From contig NC_052622.1 of assembly GCF_016545825.1 (NCBI RefSeq), positions 13,211,001 to 13,275,000 on the forward strand: a stretch of 64,000 nucleotides of DNA, written 5' to 3'. Both the position numbers and the translations under genes were made by a program. Of the stretch, positions 22,966 through 34,400 are shown one piece after another (the stretch's first letter is position 1; each line of letters opens with the position of its first letter). The notes beneath the pieces are model-generated. The model saw only the letters and a list, made by a program, of their open reading frames with translations. It was not told the DNA's origin and ran no database searches. Source of the stretch: Eucalyptus grandis (taxonomy: Eukaryota; Streptophyta; Magnoliopsida; Myrtales; Myrtaceae).

Positions 22966-23555
22966 ATCGCATTTAATCCAAACCAGTATATTCGTGCTCT
23001 ATCCACTTCAAATTAATTTTTGTCACAAAAGAAAAAACAAATCTCAAATCGGTAGACCACAATTAGCCAAACCGACGCTATTTTAAGCCCATTCTCCAGA
23101 ATCGGAAATTCAAATCACAAAACCAAATCATCATCATCATCATCATCATAATTATTTTGAAAGGAATGCCACGTCCTCAGCGAGATTATAGGGGTCCCAC
23201 TCCTCGATTGCCATGAAATCTCACGATCACCGAACCGAACGGGCAACTTAATTAAAACGAGAGCGCCCGCGCAGGGCGAGGCCGGTTCCGCGGCTCTAAC
23301 GGAAACCGGGTCGAACCTTCCGAAAGATCCTTTTTTGACCAGACTACCCCTGGCCTCCTGTGCGAGAGCCGCCAACCGCCCGAGGGCTCTTCCCGTCATT
23401 TCACGGGGGCAGTTCGTATTTCCGCGTTGCCGGTTCCGCAAGTTCCAAAACCAGCCAGCCTGCGTCCGCCGATTTTCCCCGTCCATTTCTCCGCGCCGCG
23501 AGAGCTCTTTTTCCGGGAGAAATCACGCGCAGGTCGGAGAAAGCAAGGTTCGGCG
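22966..23555 (+). promoter_or_regulatory. Upstream region of the TAXIMIN-like gene
   Basis: AT-rich sequence with an (ATC)n microsatellite at about 23127-23148 gives way at 23230 to a GC- and CpG-rich 5' flank leading to the ATG at 23556. Open frames here on both strands (23115-23486 minus, 23335-23574 plus) are compositional. No clear TATA box was found, so the transcription start is not fixed. Confidence 0.4.
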
Positions 23556-24094
23556 ATGGAGTGCAGGCCGCTAGGGTTCCTGCTGGGCCTTCCCTTCGCG
23601 CTGGTCGCTCTGGTCCTGTCCCTCGTCGGAGCCGTCGTCTGGCTCATCGGGTGAGTCCCTTCCCCCTCGGCGATCGCGGCTCCGTTCGGTGCGCGGGGCG
23701 CGAAAGTCCATCGGCATTGTCGAATCTTTTGCGTAAAGTCTTTTGTTTGCGCGGCGTGCGAAAATTCATCGGCATTGTCGAATCTTTTGCGTAAAGTCTT
23801 TCGTTTGCGCGGCGACGATGGCGATCAAGCTTTGATCTTTTGCAATCTCTTTTCTCCTTTCGCAAATCGCTTCCGAGTTCGACAGTTTTGCGTCGCCTTG
23901 GATGGATTCCTTCTTCATTGATTCCTTTGTTTTTTTTTCTAATGGATTTTTTTTTTTTTGGAATTTGCAGGTCGATATTGAGTTGCCTGTGCCCGTGCTG
24001 CATCTGTTTCGCCTGGCTGGCGAACCTGGCGGTGGATCTGGTGATGCTCCCGGTCAAAGTGCTCAGTTGGTTCACCGACCAGATTCCTTGCTGA
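23556..24094 (+). CDS. TAX: TAXIMIN-type cysteine-rich signalling peptide
   Basis: Two exons, 23556-23650 and 23971-24094, joined by a GT-AG intron that splits a Gly codon, encode 72 residues. The start [15 protein letters not shown] is the conserved TAXIMIN opening, followed by a long hydrophobic segment (about residues 6-32) acting as signal or membrane anchor. The second exon gives [11 protein letters not shown], then [14 protein letters not shown] at the very end. Seven Cys are present, including the CxCPCCxC cluster and the terminal Cys, all typical. In Arabidopsis, TAXIMIN peptides influence lateral organ separation; in Taxus a member was linked to jasmonate-elicited metabolism. That this copy acts in the same way is inferred. 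The intron holds a 58-bp tandem duplication. Confidence 0.93.
23700..23815. repeat. 58-bp tandem duplication in the TAXIMIN intron
   Basis: Bases 23700-23757 and 23758-23815 are near-identical copies (GCGAAA..TCATCGGCATTG ... TTTGCGCGGCG) in direct orientation, differing at only a few positions. The copies lie directly after the donor side of the intron and contain CGCGGCG ends, which probably helped slippage or unequal exchange. Confidence 0.9.
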
Positions 24095-24340
24095 TCATTC
24101 ATTCCGATCTCTCTGTGTTCATATTCTTCTTCTTCTTCTCTTTGTTTTAAATTGTTTATTCATTTCTTCTTCTTCTTCTTCTTCTTCCAGTATTTTGATG
24201 TTTTAGATGTTTCCCCACATTCATTGAGGTGGTGAACAGCAGTTTCGGGATGATGAATTGGAGTTCCGAATATGTATGAACGCAAAGTATTTTAGTGCCT
24301 GCCTGCCTGCCTTAGCAAATTGTGGAACGAGTCGACCGAG
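24095..24340. other. 3' flank of the TAXIMIN-like gene
   Basis: Probable 3' UTR and flank, with (TTC)n at 24127-24138 and 24163-24188. No separate gene was seen. Confidence 0.5.
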
Positions 24341-24642
24341 CGATTAGTTCGCATACCACGAAATCTCTCTTGTTTGGAGCATTTGTCAATTCGATTTGTT
24401 AATACGAAGCTTTCTCTCTTGATTAGCAAAAAAGATCACGATTAGCTATCGAATCGATGATTAGATGTCGGTATAACACGGACCAACAAAATGCGATTAG
24501 TTCACGTACGACGAAATCTCTCTTGTTTGGAGCATTTGTCGATTCGATTTGTTAATGTGAAGCTCTCTCTCGTGATTAGCAAAAAACATCCTAATTAGCT
24601 ATCATCGATTGGATGTCGGTGGAACACTGAGCAACAAAATGC
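24341..24642. repeat. Imperfect 153-bp tandem duplication
   Basis: Copy one begins CGATTAGTTCGCATACCACG at 24341 and copy two begins CGATTAGTTCACGTACGACG at 24494. Both continue with AAATCTCTCTTGTTTGGAGC, GATTTGTTAAT and GATTAGCAAAAAA, and end in CAACAAAATGCG. The two copies differ by scattered substitutions and small gaps. The repeat lies 250 bases downstream of the TAXIMIN-like gene and has no coding content. Confidence 0.88.
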
Positions 24643-25490
24643 GGGTTTAGATGATAAGGCGGGCTCCTCTTTCTTGTAGCCTTTGGGTATATGTTCTGTA
24701 GGGAGCACTCTAGAACCAAAAAATCATGAATGCAGCGGGCTGATGTGAGAGATTTCGCCTTCTAGATCGCCCAAGAAAAAGGGTTGGTAATGTAATGAAG
24801 TCAAAAAATCAATTGGATTTAGTCGTCGCTGCTTCTCTCTCCGTGTGAGAAAGGAGCGCGACGTTCTCTCTTTCCACCATCTTTTCCTCAAAGGTCGCTT
24901 CCAACTCGATCGATCACGGCCTGTGAGTCTGATCGCACGGTAACGTAATTAAGTCTCGCCAAAAGAGAAACGACACTAGTTGAACTGCAGAAGCATTTGG
25001 AGACCATAAGAATCAGGAATGAAGAGGCCTTGGTTGTCGACCATGTAACAGAATAACCACGCTGCGCATTCGACAACCGCTCCAAAATGAATGGTTCGGT
25101 ACCCCGACTCGACTCATCCATGCTCGTCACAGATCACAGTAACCACAGCATGTCGCCGGGCACATCATCAAGCGCCAAGCAGGAAAAACCCAAGTGAGAG
25201 AGAGGAGCCAAAATACGAATGCAAGTGAAATGGAAGTAATTCTTCTTTAGGCTATCGGAATAGAAGTGAATATCCAAGCTTCTTTTCCTCATTATCACCA
25301 AATGTACGTAGAGTATTTGCTCTATCAAAGTACACCGCACCGCGAATATACTTCTGCGTGTGACAGAATTGCCCTGACATTGAGTGATTTCAACAACTCT
25401 CTCTCTCTCTCTCTAAATACATTTAGCGCTAAGAACCTACGGTCGAAACAATATGATGGGAGCACCGTTTTCTGCCGGCAACATGGACCT
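24643..25490. other. Spacer and 3' UTR of the RLT gene
   Basis: The part nearest 25490 is probably the 3' UTR of the minus-strand RLT gene, including a (CT)n tract at 25400-25415. A minus-strand frame at 24888-25130 matches no family. Confidence 0.45.
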
Positions 25491-28400
25491 TCAGTCACTG
25501 TACTCCGAAGATGTAGATCCTGTACCTTCATCAGGGTCCACATTTTCAAATCCATCAATGGCTCTTGTATCCTCCTCCTCCTCATCGAATTCCCCATTAA
25601 TGTATTCTCGAACATCTAAATCTCCGCCCCCATCGTCTCCCTCATCCTCATCGTCGTCCTCCTCCTCCTCAACTTCCTCGTTGCCATCCATATTATCATC
25701 GCTTGCTTCCGACAATTCATCGGCCTTGCCATTGAGGCCTCCAGAGTAATCATCTGCAGCGAGATCATATCTGTACGACCCAGTCGCTTGCCCATCTTCA
25801 TCCTCAAATTCTGAACTCTCTGAACTGCTGCTATTTTCGGCTTCCTCCAAATTCAGCCCCACATTATTACCATCATCCCCATTCCATCCATCCTCAATCA
25901 AGACCCCTGGCGATTCCTCCATCATCAGTTCTTTTGTGTCGTCCCTTTCATCGAAGACAGGAACTTCCTTTTTCACTGCTCTCTGCCGATTTCTAGTGCT
26001 GCGTCGTCCTCGCCTACGTCCACCTCGTCCACGGGACCGCCCTCTCTCACCATTTGCCACTCTAGCTTTCTTGCCAGAGTCAAACCTAGGACCACCAGGT
26101 ATCCTTCTCTGGGATCTCCGGCCGCCTGTGCGACTAAGGCCCCTTCCAGTTCCCCGGCCCCGTCGTCGACCAGACCTGGCAAGTGCCGGCCCAGGGTCAG
26201 CCCAGTTTTCATCTACAGGCCCACCTCGAAAAGGAGTTGCTGCACTATCATGGTTGTGCCAACTCCTCGTGCCCATGTATCTTGATGGAAACTTCTGGGA
26301 AAAGGAAGAGCAGACCCATTACTTGCATAAACAATCAGCAAGGATTTAAAGGACAAAAATTCGGCTTATGCCACAAAGTTCATGCATAAATTCTTAGGCC
26401 ATGTTCATAGGTTGCTTATATTGTGAATTGATATTGAGATAAATTAATACGCCAAGATAAACTGAATTGTATGTGATATTATCACAGCCAAGCAAGGGAA
26501 AAAGAGGTTTTTTCAAATTTTCAAATCATAGTCCTACAACTCCAGTTAAACTCGGACCAGCTTACTGAGATCAAATACAGAAGTAATAACCTGTGAGGTC
26601 CTGCAGTAAATGGTTGAACAATAGTAAAATGAAGTATTTGTGATAAAGCCACCGAAATCACATCCCCATCTATGGTTATCATCACTAATTTACTAAGGTA
26701 ATTGACTGGCTATAGGAAAGTTGGCAGCATACAACAATCCACCGCTATGTACCTTCCTTCATCATTATGCAACCTCATAAACAATATCAGAGTTCATTAC
26801 ATTGACAATGCAACTCACCACAAAGTCCCCAGATCCTTCATCTACTGCAGACTCCGCCTTTTGATGGAGCGAATAAGAGATGGCTGAATCAAATTCCATG
26901 AGCCTTAATGCAACTGCAGCTGTCGTTTGGGGTATCCATGGGAGTACAATCAAAGCTTCAAGACTCACAGAAATATCAGAAGCAAATCCGGAAGAGATGC
27001 TCAACAATTCATTAGTGGTCTCAAAATTAGGGGCCAAATAATCCCTCCTAATGGCACTCTCCAACAATGTCAAAGCCTGAAAACAAATAAAGAGGGAAGG
27101 AAAAAAAAAGAAAAAAAGAAACAAGTTTAGAGAAGAGAGGATACTTTGCAAGGAATACCATTAGGGAGAAAAAGTCTTGTCATATACTAGCCATCAGACA
27201 ATTAAAGGATGAAATAAGACAGCAAGCAATAAGAAGACGATGCAAAAGCACCAATGGAGTGCATAGCCATACTCCATTCTTTTAAGATCCAGGGAAGGAA
27301 AAAAAAAAGTTTCCAGGCACATAGAGTCAAAGGGAAAGGCATTTCCCTGTTTCTCAGGAAAAGGGATAACGGCGCTAGAAGTCCAATATAGCAACAGCAT
27401 AACGACACAAGTTAAGACGAACCTGAAGGAGGTCTGAAGTTGATGATGAAGTTCGCAGCTTCATACCCCAAGACTTGCGATAATCGTCAGTCCAAACGGA
27501 CTCAAGAGCTTCTGGAGGAACAAAAGCCTGACAAGTCATCATTAAGAAAACCATAAGCTGCAAGAATCTTCAGGGAAGCACAATTCAAAAACATCACAGT
27601 GAAAAGGGCTTGAGATATTAAAAGCATAGGATAAACTTGCCTCCACCAAAGCCAATAACACTTTAAGCAGTCTTGTTTTCACAGGGGAAGACACCGAACC
27701 ATGCTTAGTAGGGTCAGGCAGCATATGCAATTTGTGTTCAGAAGGTGCTGCAGACTCAGAGAGATATAAGTCATTTTTCAAGGTTGTTGAGGTCCAACAA
27801 CATGAAGGGCAGTTATCATAGTCCATAGAATTTATCTCATGACATCGATCACAAGCATTAAGAAGTGGCACACATCTTTCCTTCCCATATTTAATGGCAT
27901 ATAGCACCGAAGGACTTAGGCATTCCTTCCATATCCAATTCTCAAACTCCTGATATCTCTTTAGAGCACCATCTTTCTCATGTCGATTTCTTCCGAGCTC
28001 AATTTCAAACGATGTGGAGGTCTCTGATGTCTCAGGATCCACTCCACATACAGAACTGCTAGGGCTGTCAATGCCTATGGAAGCATCAGAGCCATGTGGC
28101 ACTTCAAGAGCCTCTCTCTTGACTTTCTCTTCACTTGTTCTCTTGCCACCAGTGCAGATTGCATTTCTTCTAACAGATTCTTTAAATGATGACTCTATCC
28201 TTTGCAACATGAAGTGAAGATATGATTCTCTAACCCCACGTACATCTAAAGATGCTAACAAAGAATTGAAACCCTGCATGCATTGCACAGATTGATTAGA
28301 ACTGTGGGGAAGTTATATCAAGGGAAAAGAACAATGTTAGGCTGCAACATCTAAATATCAAAATAAATACTAATTTACCAGAGAGACGCATGAAACAATT

Positions 28401-31400
28401 GATAGATAACAAATCACACACATATAACCGCTAATGCAGGCAAACAACTCAATCATACAGTGGGCACTTAAGATGGATCAGCACCTCTTCAGAATCAATT
28501 AGCCTCCATCGCCCATCATGCAACTCAACGAAGATCCTACCACAGCCAGGATCATTTCTTGAATTGGATGTGACAAACTGCCAGTATCTGTTGCGCCTTC
28601 GATCCTGACCAAGAGGCAATGACCGATATACATACAACTCTTCTGCCTTGTAACCAATATAAGATTTTAACTGTGAGCGGGACATTTCAGCCGCATATCC
28701 TACTTGCTGCAGTGAAAAATTTTCTGAACCGCCAGGAATATCTTGCACGTGCACGTTTCCTTCAGAAGTTATTAAGGGACTGGGATTCTGCTGAACCATC
28801 ATTGATTCTCGCTGAATAGCAGGATCCACTGGCATCTCATTGTTACCACCATCAACAGCAAGCAAAGGGCTTAGCTTGCCCTCAGCTGATGATATGTTTG
28901 GAACGTTAGCTTCAGTTTTGCTTGCCATTTGGAGTGGATGGTGAATCTTCATCAGGTAGTCTTCTTTTGTTCGGCGTTTATCGAGTTGTGCCTCTGCCCA
29001 CATCTGTTTCTTCAAAGCAGTTGCTGCTTCCAGGCGTTCCTAGAAAGTCACTCAAATTTCAGACCACAAACAGGAGTACAATAATTATTTCCCGATGCTC
29101 AGTGAAATGAGATTAGTTTACCTCAAGAACACTACGTATTGAATTCCCTTCAATTGCAACACCAATAATAGCGACAAGAGCATTGAGGCGCTCTTCAACG
29201 CTAAGATCTGAGTACTCTCCTTCCATAAGTCCTTGCACCCATGGCTCTCCCGGATTGCTTTCATCAATATCGGTGTCTTGCTGATTATCAGTTACTTCAT
29301 CTTGAATGCCACCATCACCTCTATCAACAGGAACACTGGCATCTTCATCCTTGATCAAGTCTTCAGGACACATCAATGATGAATCTCCATTCGCTCTCTC
29401 CATGCCATTCTGTGAGATGTCTATTTCATCAGCATCATCCTTTCCATCACCCGAAAGAGTTTTCACACCGAGTAGATCAACATCTCTTTGGGAGACCTCC
29501 ACCTGAGCATTTAATTCAGCATTTAAATCATCCACCTCAGGGTCTTCGGTGCTTTCGCTTTCAGAGTCTTCATCTCTTTCAGCATCGTCAGCTTCCTCTT
29601 CATCAACAAGCTCAGTTTTAAATTCTCTAATCCTTTCCCTAGCAGCAGAAAGTATAGCCTCAGCATCAACTGGATCCTTTCTATAAGCAGGTCGGACACA
29701 GTAAGTAGATGGAGCAGTTCTCTCGAAAAGCTTTGTATCCCTTGACAAAGCAGCAGCTACCGATGCTTCTGGAGTCTTGCTAGTAGTAAGATCTCGTAGT
29801 CCACATTTCTTTCAAGAGAAACCATAAAAAAGGATATTTAATACTTTAAGGACAACATGATCAAACATTTTTCAGTCAACAAATCCTCTCACCTGAATCC
29901 TATCGGCGACTTCAAGTATTGATAGGCCATCATCTCCCTCCAGAGAGAGAACATGAAAAGCTGCAAATTTGACTGTTCCAGGGGTCAAACGATGCCTCGA
30001 TCTGCGTAAATTAGAAAATCCCCTTTGTTGCATTTTGGCAAAGGCATTTTCAGCAGCTGCACCATTTCGCAAAATAGAAATTATATCTTGACCATCATTA
30101 CCCTGCCCCTGCATCGGAGGAAACAACTTCATTTGAGTGAAAAGTGTACTTTTCACTACAGCAAAGTAAAGTAACTCAGGATGTTGAGGGCTGCAAACTT
30201 TAGCCCTTTCCTTTGACTCTTAGCTTAAGAAACGCCTTTTATTTAATTCCATATATGAAGTTAATTTAATAAAATTCATAGTTTCAAAAAGTGAAAATAC
30301 TTTATTGTCATTGGGAGAAAAACACAAAAGACCATTAGAAGGGCTTAAAAACCCTTAATCCAATGCATCAGTTAAAATATATACAACCAACGTGAAAGAT
30401 AACATGGAAAGGATGTTCGATAAGTTTGTCTCAAACTAGCATCACCTGAAAGTATGAAGAGCAACCCCAGCCACAACTTAATATACCTAAAATCTTAAAT
30501 TGGAACTCAGAAGCCACAACATTGGGATGCAATGATCCAAACAGCAAAACAGTTACTAAACTCATAAGATTGATGATCTTTGGTCCAGTCAACTACAACT
30601 AGAGATTTCTTAGATTAATTCTTCAAACCATGAATTTTATACAGCAATAAACACCTGACTCGCTTTCTGTTGACAATTACAATGAATGAATTCTCTCCAT
30701 TCTTCTGCTAACGTGGTGGGAATTGTTCTTTGAAGTACTAACGAAGCATCCTGGAGATGGAGTGACCACAGGACTCCTGAAGCACCGCTTCATGAGGAGT
30801 CGATTATATGGTCAGTTCTCCTGAAGCATATGGCTTCAGGAGGCGGCAATGAATTTTGTTTCAAAGAAACAACACCCAGTGCAGTCACATACCAGATAAA
30901 AATTCAACTACATTTGTAACTTCAAGATACCCAGAAAAAGGTAAAGAAGCCACAAATCTCAGGCAACTCCACACAGCACTTTTCAGTTTCGGCGTATTGA
31001 GAAATGAATGACTATCCTTGCTTATGTGTAAGAGATTTCCTGATATTGAGGTTTTTAACAATACGTGTGAACATAAGGCTTAAAATGGCTGCAAAACAAC
31101 TAATATGCAAATGAAATGACCATCAGACAAGCAGAAGAAACAAATGCACACAAAGAATCTCATCATTGCAGTACAATTCTTAAGATCTAAAAATTAAATG
31201 CAAAAAGGAAAAAACCACAAGAACTTTTCCAATTAGTGTTCTCATGGTTATCCTTATCCACGGCAACTTGTTCTAGTCCTACAACTAGATACTAGCTTCA
31301 ATCTCTAGATAAAAGTGGAAGTTGTCCCAGTCATTTTCAAACTACTCTTTTGTGAGATCTAGGGTGGCTAACATGCCTTCCGAGTCCTACTACAAGATAC

Positions 31401-34400
31401 AGAACGAACTCTAGCCATATAACACAAGAAGGAAATACCATCATTACCAACAAACCAATGCAAGGAAACAGCATCTCTCTCAAAGTATTGAAACTTCTGT
31501 ACTCTTTCTGAAATGCAAACAGCAACATGAAATGACAATCCAAGAAACAAGTAGCTTTCTTGATGGATATGAAGTCACCTCGTGATCTTCATGAATATAT
31601 GCTGCTTCAACATTCTTTTTCTTCAGTTGGGGCCCAAATCCTGCAGAAAGGACGAACTGCCGCAGTATTTCAGGCCATGTAAGCGGATTCAATTGCCGCT
31701 GCCACGTCCGAATATCAAAACCCCAAGAATATGCCTACAAGGAATGCCTTAATCTTAGGTTATGAATGACAAGCAAAGCAGAAAAAGATAACTGCTCATG
31801 TACGACCAGCTTGAGAAGCAGTGTCATTAGTAAAAGGATCGAAAGTTCCTATTTTTACTGACAGCAGCTTAAGGATGTTCCCACGATTCTTATATTTGAA
31901 ATGAATAAAGGTAAATGCCAGAGACACAAGAAAGGCCAACTGATACCATGATACTCTATCAGAAAAATCACTGGCAACTAATTATTAAACTTCCAGAAGT
32001 GAACACATCTACAACCCTCCTCCTCTGCACAAAAAAATTTCCACGACAATGTCCTTGATAAAATAATTAGGATTTTTATTAAGACCTCCACCAGAGTAAG
32101 AAACAATTCACACTCTCAACTTGAGTGGATAAACTTGTTTACATAACTATCTTTAAGCACACATGTCATCCATCTACTAGTGAATGTGTAAAGGATTCTT
32201 TACACACAGTGAATCTAATAATAATCCAAACAACTGTAGGAACTAACAAGAAGTAGCTCACCCCTTCAACTATGTGCGGATGGCCACCGCCTGGATTAGC
32301 AACACTATTTAGATTCGCTCCCACATTAGTGGAAGGTGTCCTTGCAACATCTTCAATATCTTTAATGATTGTTCGTAACAGAGAAACATGTATCTCACCC
32401 AACAACCTTGCATCCTGAGCCACAAGGTAAATACGCTTAGCGTGAAACCAAGAAGGCTCATGCACTCCCAGCCTAGAGATAATAACTCCTTAAGGAATGG
32501 AATGCATGTTAGAAAACAGAACGTACGTAGTCATGGAAAGCTTGAACAAACTCATCAAGCGTGAACGGCCACAGACCAAGAACATCTGCAAAAGTTATCA
32601 CGAACCTCCAAGCCTAAAGTCAAGAAACAAAATCCAAGATATTTTCAGGAAAAGATTTACATAGGCAGTGAAATATTTCAAATTCTAAAGGTTCATGCAC
32701 AAACCGACATTTTTTTCACTGGGAAAGCAAGGCATACGGACACAATAATTATCAAATCAATCACTTCTACAATATCGCAATCTACAATAGGAAAACGTTA
32801 TTTCGAACAAATCCTACATTATTAGAAATATCATACTTCATCATATGAAGAGAAAAATTGTCCAGTAGCAATGTATAATAAACAGAATTGTTATATGCTA
32901 GAACTTTCAACTACAAACTCACAGGGACACCTAAGGTCTTTGAAGGAATGTGAGAGAACATGGTCTAAAGGAAGCTAACATGCTAATGTAAGATGCCCAC
33001 GAGGCCTCATAGTCTGATGCTAATTATACGGGGATCAAGCATGGCAAAATAGAATGATACTCAGGATAACAGATCTTACACTTGGACAACTCGAATTCGC
33101 GTGTATCATTTCTGTGATGAAACTCCAAAACTGGCATTATCTTAACCAACTATTTCTTGGAAAGGCCTAGGCATAGTTTGCTGTCTTAAGAAGTGATCTA
33201 CCTAAGTTCTGCTCTCCTCAATAACATTGGACAGTAAAAGAAAAACAACCCTAATCATTGAACTAGAATTTACTTCGTCCCTCTACCTTAAAAAGGTACA
33301 ACAAATAGTCTCACATCAACCAGAACCTACATATCTGACATCTAACGGGACAGCATTAAATTTAAATGAATTTGTCCTGATATTTGATGATATAGTAAAT
33401 AAAGCAATGATTACAGTATATCATTAATAAGTATATGCGTTAAATGTAAATTAAAGTAAGAGGTAACATATTAACTAGGATAAAAATCATGAGTTCTTTT
33501 GGCATTTTTTCCCAAAGTAAAAGGATAAAGGAGCGAGGGAAGATAAAAGGACATGTGAAAAGCAATAATAAAACTAAAATAAAAGAAGAAGCAAAGCTCA
33601 AGCTTACCATGAGAAGATTCCCAATATTCTCCTCTGAATGTGACCAAGGTTGAATTGCAAACGGCCTTTTCATTTGCACAGATATGGATGGAAATGCAGT
33701 CATAGAATCTGGAATAATAGATAATATCTTCTTCATAGACAGCATTACTAAATTGTATCTCATGAGTTGGTTCAATTAAGCTAGGGATGGCTATAAAACA
33801 AATGCAAAATTTTCAGTAAAAACTAATCAATTAAAAAAAAAAAAAAACAACCCAAAAGTTGGAAATTTGGAGCCAAACATGTCAGCCTAACTAATCAACA
33901 GTTGACCTAGGTTTTCTTCTTCAACTCATTATAACATTGCTTCAGAGCTTCAAATTCCACGGCTTCAAAAATTGTGTTCATGCAAAGTTTTCCTTATGTT
34001 CCAACAATAGGACAGTAAGAAGACTGCCATCATACACAGTAAAAATCAACTGCGGAAGTTTACTGGCACATAGCTAGCATGGATTTCTAAGTAGATCAAA
34101 TCCTGCCAAAGTTAGCATGCTGGTTTATCATCTACAAGGTCTTGTGAAAAGAAAAGGAGAAAACATAAATTCCTATTAAAGACATTGGCTACTTGCATTC
34201 AAGTCAAGAAGCCAAAGTAAAGCAAGAGATCAATTTGCATGCATTGATGAGGACAATAAATAGCTTCAGAATAATCTGCTGCTGCAATCACAAAGAACCT
34301 CATGTCCAACCAGAGATTGCACAACCTACCTCTATATAACTCAAGATTTTGCAAAGTTTCGAAATCCAGAGACATAATTGAAGGTAACTCCTTGCTTGAG

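Noticed and set aside
25453..26349. Plus-strand Ser-rich and Arg-rich frames opposite the RLT last exon
   Set aside because: They mirror the acidic and Arg/Gly-rich codons of the real exon on the other strand.
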